A stretch of 52,148 nt of DNA from Flavobacteriales bacterium (lineage in GTDB: Bacteria; Bacteroidota; Bacteroidia; Flavobacteriales; BACL11). The stretch spans positions 1 to 52,148 of the forward strand of contig JAOHSR010000006.1 of NCBI GenBank assembly GCA_028122735.1, given 5' to 3'. Within the stretch, counting starts at the first letter, position 1. Each line of letters begins with the position of its first letter. The translations under genes and the position numbers were made by a program. Positions 25,828-34,584 of this stretch are shown here, piece after piece. Below the pieces are notes generated by a model. The model did not search any database. It was not told where the DNA came from and saw only the letters and a list, made by a program, of their open reading frames with translations.

Positions 25828-26670
25828 CTATTTCATCATTCTTAATAATTGACTTAGTTTTTCTTTTAAATTTTTTCTGTGAACTATTAGGTCAATAAAG
25901 CCATGTTCTTTAAGAAATTCTGATGTTTGAAACCCATCTGGTAAATCTTTTCCTATAGTTTCTTTTACTACTCTAGGGCCAGCAAAACCAATCAATGCAT
26001 TTGGTTCTGCAATGTTTAAATCTCCTAGCATAGAAAATGATGCAGTAGCACCACCAAATGTAGGGTCAGTTAATAGAGAAATATATGGAATGCCATTTTC
26101 ATCAAGTTGTGCTAGTTTTGCCGAAGTTTTGGCAAGCTGCATTAATGAAATTGCAGCTTCCATCATTCTTGCACCACCAGACTTGGATATGATTATTATA
26201 GGACATTTTTTTTTATTTGCAAAGTCAACGGCACGCGCAATTTTCTCCCCTACAACAGAACCCATAGATCCTCCAATAAATGTGAAATCCATTGAGGCAA
26301 TTACAATATTTTCTTTATTCATTTTTCCAAAACCTGTTCTAATAGCATCTTTTAGTCCGGTTTTCTTTTGCATAACTTTTAAACGGTCTGAATATTTTTT
26401 AGTGTCTTCAAACTTTAATGGGTCTGCAGAATTTAGATTAGCATCCAATTCTTTGAATTTATTGTTGTCAAAGAGAATTTTAAAATATTCTTTAGAACCA
26501 ATTCTGTGATGATAATCACAGTTTTTACAGACAGACAGATTTTCTACAAACTCATCATTTGTAAAGATAGATTTACATTTAGGACATTTAATCCATAGAC
26601 CATCAGCTATTTCTTTTTTTTGATCAGTTTTGGTAGTAATACCATCTTTGATTCTTTTAAACCAATCCAT
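25828..26670 (-). CDS. accD: Acetyl-CoA carboxylase carboxyltransferase subunit beta
   Basis: Transfers CO2 from carboxybiotin to acetyl-CoA, with AccA, in fatty acid synthesis. The N-terminal four-cysteine zinc ribbon is complete (Cys29, 32, 48 and 51: CPKC, then CKNC). The crotonase-like core carries [53 protein letters not shown] and [12 protein letters not shown]. The length of 280 is normal. The biotin partner ligase gene (birA) starts far to the right at 51550. It lies directly downstream of the class II aldolase gene, 2 bases away. Confidence 0.97.
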   Translation of the reverse strand: MDWFKRIKDGITTKTDQKKEIADGLWIKCPKCKSIFTNDEFVENLSVCKNCDYHHRIGSKEYFKILFDNNKFKELDANLNSADPLKFEDTKKYSDRLKVMQKKTGLKDAIRTGFGKMNKENIVIASMDFTFIGGSMGSVVGEKIARAVDFANKKKCPIIIISKSGGARMMEAAISLMQLAKTSAKLAQLDENGIPYISLLTDPTFGGATASFSMLGDLNIAEPNALIGFAGPRVVKETIGKDLPDGFQTSEFLKEHGFIDLIVHRKNLKEKLSQLLRMMK

Positions 26671-26672
26671 CT

Positions 26673-27740
26673 CTATTTATTTCTATCTATGTTATTTAAA
26701 TCTTTGAAAGATTGTAAAAGTCTATTTTTAAATGTTAATTCTCCTTCTCTTATCCATTTTCTTGGATCATAGTATTTTTTGTTTGGAATGTCTGATCCTT
26801 CAGGATTTCCAATCTGTTCTTTTAAGTAATCTTCAAATTTTTTAAAATAATCTCTAATTCCAATAGTAAACCCCCACTGAAGGTCAGTGTCTATATTCAT
26901 TTTTATTGCTCCATATGAAATAGCTTCTCTAATTTCTTCAAATGAAGATCCTGATCCACCATGAAAAACAAAATTGATTGGTTTTTCTTCAGTATTAAAT
27001 TTACTCTGAACATATTTTTGAGAATTATCTAATATTACGGGAGTTAACTTAACATTTCCTGGTTTGTACACTCCATGAACATTTCCAAATGCAGCAGCTA
27101 TGGTAAATTTATCACTTATCTTCATTAATTCCTCATATGCATATGCAACTTCTTCTGGTTGGGTATAAAGTTTGCTACTATCTATATTTGTATTATCAAC
27201 ACCATCTTCCTCACCTCCTGTAACACCCAATTCAATTTCAAGTGTCATTCCTATCTTACTCATCCTTTGAAGATACTTTTTACATGTTTCAATATTATCT
27301 GCAATTGGCTCATCTGATAAATCTATCATGTGAGAACTGTATAGTGGAATTCCATTTTTTTCGTAAAAATCTTCGCCAGCATCTAGCAATCCATCAATCC
27401 AAGGAAGTAGTTTTCTTGCACAATGATCTGTGTGCAGAATAACACTTGCATTGTATGCCTTTGCCATATTATGAACATGAATAGCTCCAGAAATTCCTCC
27501 GGCAATTGCAGCTGTCTGATTTTCATTATTTAAACTTTTTCCGGCAAAAAATTGACAACCACCAGCAGAAAATTGAATAATAACAGGTGAATTAGCTTCA
27601 ACAGCAGCTTCAATAACAGAGTTTACTGTACTAGTATTTGTTACATTTACTGCTGGAAGTGCGTAAAGATTATTTTTAGCATCTGTGAATACATCTTGTA
27701 CATATTTTCCTGTAAGAACACCACTTTGAAATTTTGTCAT
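26673..27740 (-). CDS. fbaA: Fructose-bisphosphate aldolase, class II
   Basis: The zinc-dependent aldolase of glycolysis and gluconeogenesis. The 355-residue barrel is of the long class IIA type. The zinc/substrate region [24 protein letters not shown] (about 101-124, written in parts: HTDHC and then DGLLDAGE), the glutamate-rich [13 protein letters not shown] segment, [10 protein letters not shown] and [12 protein letters not shown] are visible. It heads a short unit with accD. A TAATTTTG box (27764-27771) lies 23 bases upstream of its ATG. Confidence 0.97.
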   Translation of the reverse strand: MTKFQSGVLTGKYVQDVFTDAKNNLYALPAVNVTNTSTVNSVIEAAVEANSPVIIQFSAGGCQFFAGKSLNNENQTAAIAGGISGAIHVHNMAKAYNASVILHTDHCARKLLPWIDGLLDAGEDFYEKNGIPLYSSHMIDLSDEPIADNIETCKKYLQRMSKIGMTLEIELGVTGGEEDGVDNTNIDSSKLYTQPEEVAYAYEELMKISDKFTIAAAFGNVHGVYKPGNVKLTPVILDNSQKYVQSKFNTEEKPINFVFHGGSGSSFEEIREAISYGAIKMNIDTDLQWGFTIGIRDYFKKFEDYLKEQIGNPEGSDIPNKKYYDPRKWIREGELTFKNRLLQSFKDLNNIDRNK

Positions 27741-27763
27741 TTTATATTAATTAATGTTTAAGA

Positions 27764-27771
27764 CAAAATTA
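27764..27771 (-). promoter_or_regulatory. Candidate -7 element of the aldolase/accD unit
   Basis: TAATTTTG on the minus strand fits TAnnTTTG, in the 96-base divergent region between fbaA and the RNA methyltransferase gene. No good -33 TTG was found, so confidence is limited. Confidence 0.35.
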
Positions 27772-27836
27772 GAATATTGTTATAAATGACACACTTTTTT
27801 TATAATAATTTCTTATAATTGATTTTAACAAAAATT

Positions 27837-28574
27837 ATGATAAGTAAAAACGAAATCAAGTTAATTAAATCTCTTAGTTCTAAAAAAAATAGATTAAGAG
27901 AATTATTGTTTATTGTAGAGGGAGAAAAGATGGTCAATGAGCTTCTAAGTTCTAATTACAAAATCAAAAAAATATATGCTACAAAAGAGTGGTACGAAAA
28001 TAATTTTTCAAAATTAGATTTAATTGATCTTAAAAAGATTTCTTATGATGAATTATCTAAAATTAGTAGCTTAAAAAACCCAAATAATGTATTTGCATTA
28101 GTTGAGATGTTTTCAAATGAACTCAATTACTTTAATCTTTCTGGTACTACTTTAATTTTAGATTCCATAAACGATCCTGGAAACCTTGGAACTATTATAA
28201 GATCTTGTGATTGGTTTAACGTTAGAAATATAATTTGTTCTAAAAATACAGTAGATATTTATAATAATAAAACAATTCAATCTACAATGGGTTCAATTTT
28301 TAGAGTTAATGTTCACTATTGTAATCTTACAGATTTTTTTGTTAGCATTAATAACAAACCACAAACTTTTGCAGCAACTTTAAATGGTAGAAATTTAAAA
28401 AATCTAAAAATTAATAAGGATAATTTTCTAATTGTAGGCTGTGAATCTCATGGTATTTCTGATGATCTAATGAAATTTGTTGATGAGGAAGTTAAAATAG
28501 AAAATATTTCAGGTAGTGGGGAGTCACTAAATGCTGCTATTGCAACAAGTATTATATTATATCAATTATCCTAA
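27837..28574 (+). CDS. SpoU/TrmH-family RNA 2'-O-methyltransferase
   Basis: A SAM-dependent, knotted (SPOUT) RNA methyltransferase. The N-terminal substrate-binding part (residues 1-95) has LKNPNNVFALVEM. The catalytic domain shows motif 1 LDSINDPGNLGTIIRSCDWFNV, where NDPGNLGTIIR is the family hallmark, then QSTMGSIFRVNV, the motif 2 segment FLIVGCESHGIS, and motif 3 SGSGESLNAAIATSIILYQL. The ATG at 27837 is preferred over an upstream TTG at 27819. Length 245. Its target nucleotide (rRNA or tRNA) is not determinable. It converges on porT with a 2-base gap. Confidence 0.93.
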   Translation: MISKNEIKLIKSLSSKKNRLRELLFIVEGEKMVNELLSSNYKIKKIYATKEWYENNFSKLDLIDLKKISYDELSKISSLKNPNNVFALVEMFSNELNYFNLSGTTLILDSINDPGNLGTIIRSCDWFNVRNIICSKNTVDIYNNKTIQSTMGSIFRVNVHYCNLTDFFVSINNKPQTFAATLNGRNLKNLKINKDNFLIVGCESHGISDDLMKFVDEEVKIENISGSGESLNAAIATSIILYQLS

Positions 28575-28576
28575 AA

Positions 28577-29284
28577 TTATTCAAAAGTAAAAGATAACAT
28601 CCATCCGCTTGTTTTGAGATTGTTAATTGTTTGGGTGTATACTGTTTTATCTTTAGATAAAATATTTATTATTCCATGAGATATTTTAATTTGAGGAGAG
28701 AACTTAAAGTATTGAAGATAAAAATCAATACCAAAACCTCCTTCTATCATAATATCGTGATTATTTAATTTTACTAATTCTTGTCCCTCATCATCAATTG
28801 TTGATTGTGAGGCAATATCTAAACTATATTTTACACCACACATCACATAGGTTCTAAAGTTGTTGTAACGCTCAGACTTATATTTTAATGAAATAGGAAA
28901 GTCAATTAATGTAGATTCTATCCTCTTGCTTTTTAATGAATTATTATTTTGATCAGTAAATTGATAATTTAAAATTCTTTCTCCAAAGACTAAAGTTGGT
29001 ATAAATCTTAGATCAGTGTATTTTCCAAGTCTTAAGTTAGAGACAATTCCAAGATTAAAGCCTTTTTGATCTTGTGACAACATTGACAGTAGGCTATCAT
29101 TATCTAGAAAATAGTCGTTTTTATTAATGTTAAAATTTAATGCATTAATTCCAAGAGAAAAACCAAAATGAATTTTTTTGAAATCATATCTAGCTAAATT
29201 TTGTGGCTTTTTATGTCTTTGAGCATTTGCTAGTGATGGAATTGTTAAAAGAGCAACCAGTAAATATTTGATGAAATAATTCAT
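28577..29284 (-). CDS. porT: PorT-family outer membrane beta-barrel, type IX secretion
   Basis: A 235-residue exported beta-barrel resembling PorT/SprT, an outer membrane-associated component required for type IX secretion. A signal peptide ends in SLANAQ at about residue 21. A DFKKIHFGFSLGINALNFNI segment follows, then repeated amphipathic strands (LRFIPTLVFGERILNYQF, STLIDFPISLKYKS) and a C-terminal aromatic strand SGWMLSFTFE. Many PorT genes lie between ubiE and the SpoU methyltransferase in Flavobacteriales, as here. The start is 22 bases after ubiE. Confidence 0.87.
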   Translation of the reverse strand: MNYFIKYLLVALLTIPSLANAQRHKKPQNLARYDFKKIHFGFSLGINALNFNINKNDYFLDNDSLLSMLSQDQKGFNLGIVSNLRLGKYTDLRFIPTLVFGERILNYQFTDQNNNSLKSKRIESTLIDFPISLKYKSERYNNFRTYVMCGVKYSLDIASQSTIDDEGQELVKLNNHDIMIEGGFGIDFYLQYFKFSPQIKISHGIINILSKDKTVYTQTINNLKTSGWMLSFTFE

Positions 29285-29306
29285 TTTCCTTGAAACGTTA
29301 ACAAAA

Positions 29307-30032
29307 TTATTTTATTGCTACATACATAGAAACAATACCAAAGCTTAAAGGATGATAATTGGTTTTAGAAAAACCTTGTTTATTTAAAATCTCAAGAAAA
29401 TCAACTCCATCAGGAAAGCTTTTTACAGAGTTTGGTAAGTAGGAGTATGCACTTTTATCTTTTGAAACTAAACTTCCTATAAAAGGAAGTATTTTTTGAA
29501 AATAAATTGTGAAAACTTGTTTTAAAGGAAATACTTTTGGGGTTGAAGGTTCTAATATTACTACGTATCCATCTTTTTTCACCACTCTATATATTTCACT
29601 TAATCCTTTTTCTAAATTTTCAAAATTTCTAACTCCAAAACCAGCAGTTATTGCATCATAACTATTATCGAGAAATGGTAAGTTTTCAGAATCTTCAATA
29701 CTTAACTTTATTCTATTATTTAGTTTTTTTTGTTGAATTTTTTTGTTACCAACATGTATCATTTGATCAGAAATATCAATTCCAGTAATGTTTGCTTCAG
29801 TGTATTTTGCTGCAGAGATTGCAAAGTCAGCAGTTCCAGTTGCTATGTCAAGTATTTCTTTTGGATTGTTTAATATTTTCTTTATAGCTTTTTTTCTCCA
29901 AACATAATCCATGCCTAAAGATAAAGTATGGTTTAGAACATCATATTTTGAAGCAATCATATTAAACATATGTTTAACTTGATCCTTTTTACTTTGTAAT
30001 GAATTGTAAGGTTTAATTGAGGGTTTAGACAT
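29307..30032 (-). CDS. ubiE: Demethylmenaquinone methyltransferase
   Basis: Methylates demethylmenaquinone with SAM in menaquinone synthesis. The 241-residue class I methyltransferase has the UbiE N-terminal segment MFNMIASKYDVLNHTLSLGMDYVWRKKAI, in part, then SAM motif ILDIATGTADFAI (about 66-78) and motif FGVRNFENLEKGLSEIYRVVKKDG. In a bacterium of this phylum menaquinone is the expected quinone, so the MenG role is more likely than the ubiquinone role. It overlaps the kinase gene upstream by 8 bases. Confidence 0.95.
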   Translation of the reverse strand: MSKPSIKPYNSLQSKKDQVKHMFNMIASKYDVLNHTLSLGMDYVWRKKAIKKILNNPKEILDIATGTADFAISAAKYTEANITGIDISDQMIHVGNKKIQQKKLNNRIKLSIEDSENLPFLDNSYDAITAGFGVRNFENLEKGLSEIYRVVKKDGYVVILEPSTPKVFPLKQVFTIYFQKILPFIGSLVSKDKSAYSYLPNSVKSFPDGVDFLEILNKQGFSKTNYHPLSFGIVSMYVAIK

Positions 30033-31008
30033 TAAGTAGCTTTTTGGCTCTATCTAGTAATTCTTTATTAGTTATTGGAACAACTCCAACCTTTTCACAA
30101 ACTATTCCTCCAGCTATATTAGAAAGTATTGCAAGTTCTTCAAAATTTATATTGCATGCCAAACACATTGCTGCTACAGAAACCACGGTGTCTCCAGCTC
30201 CTGATACATCTATTACATTTGATGTTGTAGATTCTTTTAGTTTGGAACCGTTTCTTGTATTTAAGAAAATTCCTTTATTTGACAGAGTTAACAAAATAGC
30301 TTTTGCAGAAATTATCTTTCTTAATTTTGAAGTAGTCTCCTCTATTTCACTGAAGTTATTGATGTCAGGATTTGTATTTAGGCCTTCATTTATCTCTTTT
30401 AAGTTTGGCTTAAATAATGTACATTCTTTATACGATAAGAAGTTTTGCTTTTTTGGATCTACAACTGTGGGGATATTTTTGCTATTTGCAAGAGATATAA
30501 TCTTTTCAATTATAGTTTCAGTTAAAACACCTTTGTTATAATCTTGTAAAATTATTGCATCAATATTGTGAGTTAACTTTTCTATTAAATTATAAAATTG
30601 ATTTTCAACTTTAATAGGGTAGGTGTCTTCTTCATCAATTCTTAATTGATGTTTATTATCTGCGATAACTCTTGTTTTAGTAGTGGTTTTTCGTCCATTA
30701 GAAATTAACATTCCTTCTAAAGATAAACCTTGCTCTTGCATTAACTGTTCAAATATTATTCCTCTATTATCATTTCCAATTACGGTACATAAAATAGATT
30801 CGGCTCCTAATTCTTTTAAATTTAGGGCAACATTAGCAGCTCCACCTAATCTGCTATCGTTTTGATTAACTGCAACATCAACAACAGGAACAGGAGCCTC
30901 AGGAGACATTCTGTGAATTTCTCCCCATAAATATGTGTCAATAATAGCATCTCCAACTATTAAAATTCTTTTAGATTTAAAATCATGAAAGTATTTTGTG
31001 AGATTCAT
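30025..31008 (-). CDS. PfkB-family sugar kinase, D-glycero-D-manno-heptose 7-phosphate kinase type
   Basis: A 327-residue ribokinase-fold enzyme close to the N-terminal kinase domain of HldE/RfaE, which phosphorylates heptose 7-phosphate for LPS core synthesis. Visible: GDAIIDTYLWGEIHRMSPEAPVPV at the N-terminus, RLGGAANVALNLKELGA, DYNKGVL, VDPKKQNF and the C-terminal VIDVSGAGDTVVSVAA signature with the catalytic Asp. The HldE nucleotidyltransferase domain is absent, so a separate gene would be needed for it. It shares 8 bases with ubiE and is 2 bases after the aminotransferase gene. Confidence 0.88.
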   Translation of the reverse strand: MNLTKYFHDFKSKRILIVGDAIIDTYLWGEIHRMSPEAPVPVVDVAVNQNDSRLGGAANVALNLKELGAESILCTVIGNDNRGIIFEQLMQEQGLSLEGMLISNGRKTTTKTRVIADNKHQLRIDEEDTYPIKVENQFYNLIEKLTHNIDAIILQDYNKGVLTETIIEKIISLANSKNIPTVVDPKKQNFLSYKECTLFKPNLKEINEGLNTNPDINNFSEIEETTSKLRKIISAKAILLTLSNKGIFLNTRNGSKLKESTTSNVIDVSGAGDTVVSVAAMCLACNINFEELAILSNIAGGIVCEKVGVVPITNKELLDRAKKLLNV

Positions 31009-31010
31009 TA

Positions 31011-32207
31011 TTATTTGAGATTTGCAAGTTGATTTTTAATTCTTTTTGAAGCTTCTAATAATTTCTCTTCAGATGCTGCGTATGAAATTCTAACACATTC
31101 AGGATTTCCAAAAGGAGCACCTGAAACTAATGCAACATAACAATTATTTAATAAATACATGCATAAATCATTTGCATTAGAAATTATTGTTTCTCCATCT
31201 GATTTGCCAAAATAGTATGATACATCAGGAAAAATATAAAACGCTCCATCAGGAATATTAGTTTTAATTCCTTCAATATTATTTAGTTCAGAAAGTAATA
31301 AATCTCTTCTTTTTAAAAATGAATCTTTCATATGAGAAGTTGAAGATTTTGGATCTGACTTCATAGCTTCTTCTGTAGCTTTTTGTGCAACTGCGCATGT
31401 TGCAGATGTAACTTGTCCTTGAATTTTATTACATGCCTTTGCAATCCATAATGGGGCTCCTATAAAACCTACTCTCCATCCTGTCATAGCAAAACCTTTG
31501 GAAACTCCATTAACGGTAATAACCCTTTCTTTTACGCTTTCTATTCTGCCAATACTAAAATGTTCGTTTGTAAAATTTATATGTTCATATATTTCATCTG
31601 AAACGATAAATATGTTTGGGTATTTTTCAAATACCTTTGCAATATCTCTTAACTCAGCTTCAGTATAAACCGATCCACTTGGATTACACGGAGAGCTAAA
31701 CATAAACATTTTTGTTTTTTCTGTTATTGCTTCTTCAATCTGATCAGCAGTTATTTTAAAGTTATTCTTAACACTAGATGAGATTTCTACAGGAATTCCT
31801 TCAGCGAGTTTTATAATTTCAGAATAAGAGACCCAAAAAGGACAAGGAAGTAGAACTTCATCTCCGGGGTTAAGTAGACTTAAGCATACATTTGCTAATG
31901 ATTGCTTTGCACCTGTAGAAACAACAATTTGCTCTTTTGTATATTCTAAATTGTTGTCTCTCTTAAATTTTTCTGATATAGAAATTCTTAATTCATCAAG
32001 ACCAGCAACTGGAGTATAGTGTGAAAAGTTATTGTTAATTGCGTCTTTTGCTGCATCTTTTATGAATTCGGGCGTATTAAAATCAGGTTCACCTAGACTT
32101 AAAGCTATTACATCTTTTCCTAATACTTTTAATTCTCTACTCATTCTAGCCATAGCTAATGTGGCACTTTCGGCTAATCTATTTATTCTGTCTGAGACTT
32201 TATTCAT
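31011..32207 (-). CDS. aspC: Aspartate aminotransferase-type class I/II aminotransferase
   Basis: A PLP-dependent transaminase of about 398 residues. The N-terminus LGEPDFNTPEFIKDAA, the STGAKQSLAN motif, the DEIYEHINF segment (Asp of the PLP pocket), the catalytic Lys in VNGVSKGFAMTGWRVGF, and the C-terminal SGAPFGNPECVRISYA (Arg for the substrate carboxylate) are all present. It is most like the Ib aspartate aminotransferases but could act on other amino acids. It starts a unit with the heptokinase and ubiE genes. A TATATTTG box at 32227-32234 lies 20 bases upstream. Confidence 0.92.
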   Translation of the reverse strand: MNKVSDRINRLAESATLAMARMSRELKVLGKDVIALSLGEPDFNTPEFIKDAAKDAINNNFSHYTPVAGLDELRISISEKFKRDNNLEYTKEQIVVSTGAKQSLANVCLSLLNPGDEVLLPCPFWVSYSEIIKLAEGIPVEISSSVKNNFKITADQIEEAITEKTKMFMFSSPCNPSGSVYTEAELRDIAKVFEKYPNIFIVSDEIYEHINFTNEHFSIGRIESVKERVITVNGVSKGFAMTGWRVGFIGAPLWIAKACNKIQGQVTSATCAVAQKATEEAMKSDPKSSTSHMKDSFLKRRDLLLSELNNIEGIKTNIPDGAFYIFPDVSYYFGKSDGETIISNANDLCMYLLNNCYVALVSGAPFGNPECVRISYAASEEKLLEASKRIKNQLANLK

Positions 32208-32226
32208 TGCTAAAATTCTAGGGACG

Positions 32227-32234
32227 CAAATATA
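32227..32234 (-). promoter_or_regulatory. Candidate -7 element of the aspC operon
   Basis: TATATTTG on the minus strand matches TAnnTTTG, 20 bases before the aspC ATG. No TTG lies at the expected -33 distance. The divergent 82-base region is otherwise AT-rich. Confidence 0.4.
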
Positions 32235-32289
32235 ATAATATTGAAATAATTTATATTTTTATGTACATTAAATAATTATTTGAATTATA

Positions 32290-32628
32290 ATGAAAATATA
32301 TTTAATTTTTATTCTTTCTTTTTTGCTGTTTGCAGTTAATTCCAATGCGCAAAAGATTTATGCTGTAGAATATGAAAGCCAAGCTGATGTGAAAGTATTT
32401 GTTGTTAATTATAAAAGTCAAGCAGATTTATTGGTGTATAAAGTTGATTATGCTTCGCAGGCCGGTAAAAATGATGGTAATTGGTTTTATGTGAAATATA
32501 AAAGTCAAGCAGATAAAAAAATATATTATTGTGAATATGCATCACAAGCTGATATTAAAATATATTATGTAAAATATAAAAGTCAATCCAAGTGGATAAA
32601 AGAAAAAAACAAACATCTCTTATATTAA
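32290..32628 (+). CDS. Small secreted protein with six tandem 13-residue repeats (DUF6150-like)
   Basis: A 112-residue exported protein. A signal peptide (residues 1-20, ending NSNA) is followed by six copies of a 13-residue unit of the form K-[IV]-[YF]-x-V-x-Y-[EKA]-S-Q-A-[DG]-x, beginning at residues 22, 35, 48, 64, 77 and 90. An insertion NDG lies between copies 3 and 4. Copy 6 loses the Ala-Asp (SQSKW). The hydrophobic/aromatic alternation suggests short beta strands stacked in a repeat fold. It resembles the family I recall as DUF6150, but no function is known to me. It converges on meaB, and the two stop codons overlap by 4 bases. I saw no clear promoter. Confidence 0.8.
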   Translation: MKIYLIFILSFLLFAVNSNAQKIYAVEYESQADVKVFVVNYKSQADLLVYKVDYASQAGKNDGNWFYVKYKSQADKKIYYCEYASQADIKIYYVKYKSQSKWIKEKNKHLLY

Positions 32629-33566
32629 AGAGTTTTTATAATTTGATAAATATTTTTTTTACAATCAATTACTTCTTTTTCTATTTTATAAAGTCTGTTT
32701 TCTGAAACTAACATCTTAAATTTTCTATTTCCGATTTCCTCTTTAATAATTTTATGTATCCAGAATTTTTCTTGATGTATTCTTTTATCTCCAAAGTAAT
32801 TATCAGATTTAGCATTTGAAATAAATTGATCAGTCAATTTATTTATCTCAATAATACCTGTGTTTTCTAGAGCTGAACATTTAACAACCTTTGGTATCCA
32901 ATAATCGTCAATTGGAGCATTTATTGAGGTTGTATTTTTATATTCTAGAACAGCTTCTTTTGTTCTTATTTTATTGTCACCATCATCCTTTGTTACAATT
33001 ATTAGGTGAGCCAATTCAATAATACCTCTTTTTATGCCTTGTAATTGATCTCCAGCTCCAGTAATAGTTAATAATAGCATAATATCAACTAATTTACTAA
33101 CTGTTGTTTCAGACTGACCAACGCCTACAGTTTCTATAATTATAATATCAAAACCAGCAGCTTCACATAATAAAATACAATCTTTTGTCTTATTTGATAC
33201 ACCACCTAAATCTCCACTATTTGAGCTAGGTCTAATAAAAACATTTTTGTTAGCAGATAGTTCATTCATTCTACTCTTATCTCCTAAAATACTGCCTTGT
33301 GATTTTTCACTTGATGGATCAATAGCTAAAATTGCAATCTTTTTCTTCTGATCTAAGAAAGTTTGTCCAAATTTTTCAATAAATGTACTCTTTCCAACAC
33401 CTGGAATACCTGTTATTCCAATCCTTATAGAATTATTATTTTTTTCAAATTTTGATATTAGACTTTGGCTTACTTTTTGATCTGATTCTAAATTGCTTTC
33501 AGCAAGAGTTATTGCTTTACTAAGCGCATTTGGGTTTTGTTGAAGAATTTCTGAATAAAGATCCAT
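32625..33566 (-). CDS. meaB: MeaB/ArgK-family GTPase, methylmalonyl-CoA mutase chaperone
   Basis: A G3E-family P-loop GTPase that loads and protects the cobalamin-dependent methylmalonyl-CoA mutase. The Walker A motif GIPGVGKST is at residues 53-61. Further signatures are LAIDPSSEKSQGSILGDKSRM, a FIRPSSNSGDLGGVSNKT segment, and IIIETVGVGQSET (switch II). The 313-residue length fits. The mutase genes are not in the window. It is the last gene of the long lpx/ser run, one base overlapping ridA. Confidence 0.94.
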   Translation of the reverse strand: MDLYSEILQQNPNALSKAITLAESNLESDQKVSQSLISKFEKNNNSIRIGITGIPGVGKSTFIEKFGQTFLDQKKKIAILAIDPSSEKSQGSILGDKSRMNELSANKNVFIRPSSNSGDLGGVSNKTKDCILLCEAAGFDIIIIETVGVGQSETTVSKLVDIMLLLTITGAGDQLQGIKRGIIELAHLIIVTKDDGDNKIRTKEAVLEYKNTTSINAPIDDYWIPKVVKCSALENTGIIEINKLTDQFISNAKSDNYFGDKRIHQEKFWIHKIIKEEIGNRKFKMLVSENRLYKIEKEVIDCKKNIYQIIKTL

Positions 33567-33940
33567 TACTTTACGGCAATTACAGATATTTCAATGTTAA
33601 CATTTTTTGGTAATCTTGAAACCTCAACAGTTTCTCTAGCGGGTGGATTAGATTTGAAATACTTTGCATAAATAGTGTTTACAGTAGAGAAATCATCCAT
33701 ATTTTTTAGAAAAATTGTTGATTTAACAATGTTTTCAAAAGTCATATTTACTTCATTAAGAATTGCATTTATATTTTTAAATATTTGAAATGTTTCATCT
33801 TCAATATTGCTGTTGTGTAAGTTGCCATCTATATCAAGAGCAATTTGTCCAGAACAATATAAAGTTTCATTACTTAAAATAGCTTGACTATATGGACCAA
33901 TTGCTGCAGGAGCGTTAGCTGTAAATATTTTTTTTTTCAT
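33566..33940 (-). CDS. ridA: RidA-family enamine/imine deaminase
   Basis: Hydrolyses reactive enamine/imine intermediates from PLP enzymes. The 124-residue trimeric fold carries the N-terminal FTANAPAAIGPYSQAI, the LYCSGQIALDIDG segment, and the C-terminal PARETVEVSRLPKNVNIEISVIAVK, in which the Arg/Glu residues and the LPK...IEI motif mark the active RidA group. It lies 2 bases after the PLP-binding YggS-like gene, with both dealing with PLP chemistry, and one base overlaps meaB. Confidence 0.95.
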   Translation of the reverse strand: MKKKIFTANAPAAIGPYSQAILSNETLYCSGQIALDIDGNLHNSNIEDETFQIFKNINAILNEVNMTFENIVKSTIFLKNMDDFSTVNTIYAKYFKSNPPARETVEVSRLPKNVNIEISVIAVK

Positions 33941-33942
33941 AA

Positions 33943-34584
33943 TTATTTTCTTCCTCCAAATATAATACTTCCGAGCCTTATCAAATTACTTTTATTATCG
34001 ATTGCTAATTTATAATCATTGCTCATACCCATAGATAATACGTTGAAAATTTCAGATTTATATCTTTTAAACTCCGTATTTAATAATTTAAATTCTTTAC
34101 TAATTAAATTATTATTGTCTGTATTTGTAGCCATTCCCATTAATCCCTTTATTAATATATGTTCTAGTTCTGATGCATAACTCAAAACATCACTAATTTC
34201 ATTAATTTTAAAGCCATATTTATTTTCTTCATTTGCTATTTTGACCTGAATTAAACAATTGACGACTTTATTTTTAACTTTAGCTCTTTTATTTATTTCT
34301 TTTAATAATTTAAGAGAATCAACTGAATGAATTAATGAAATAAAAGGAACAATATATTTAACTTTATTTGTCTGTAAATGCCCTATAAAATGCCATCTAA
34401 TATCTTCAGGAAGTTTTTCATGTTTTTCTAATATTTCTTGAACTTTATTTTCTCCAAAATCTCTATGATCCTTATTATAAATATCTAATATTTCTTTCTT
34501 TGATCTTGTTTTTGAAACTACAACTATTTTAGCTTTCTTGTCAATTTCATCTTTTATGGTATTTAAACTATTATTAAGGCTCAT
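33943..34584 (-). CDS. PLP homeostasis protein (YggS/PLPHP family)
   Basis: A single-domain, alanine racemase-like PLP-binding barrel that controls PLP supply and amino acid pools. The PLP lysine is in AKIVVVSKTRSKKEI, followed by FGENKVQEILEKHE, WHFIGHLQTNKVKY, SVDSLKL, GLMGMAT and the phosphate-binding SMGMSNDYKLAI segments. The length of 213 is normal. It overlaps the DUF1015 gene by 11 bases and precedes ridA by 2, suggesting translational coupling. Confidence 0.95.
   Translation of the reverse strand: MSLNNSLNTIKDEIDKKAKIVVVSKTRSKKEILDIYNKDHRDFGENKVQEILEKHEKLPEDIRWHFIGHLQTNKVKYIVPFISLIHSVDSLKLLKEINKRAKVKNKVVNCLIQVKIANEENKYGFKINEISDVLSYASELEHILIKGLMGMATNTDNNNLISKEFKLLNTEFKRYKSEIFNVLSMGMSNDYKLAIDNKSNLIRLGSIIFGGRK

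Noticed and set aside
25828-26670. A 165-codon antisense open frame within accD, and similar antisense frames in the pfkB kinase, ftsH and thiolase genes
   Set aside because: They are shadows of strongly conserved genes on the other strand, lack a signal such as a promoter or recognisable domain, and are expected in sequence of this composition.
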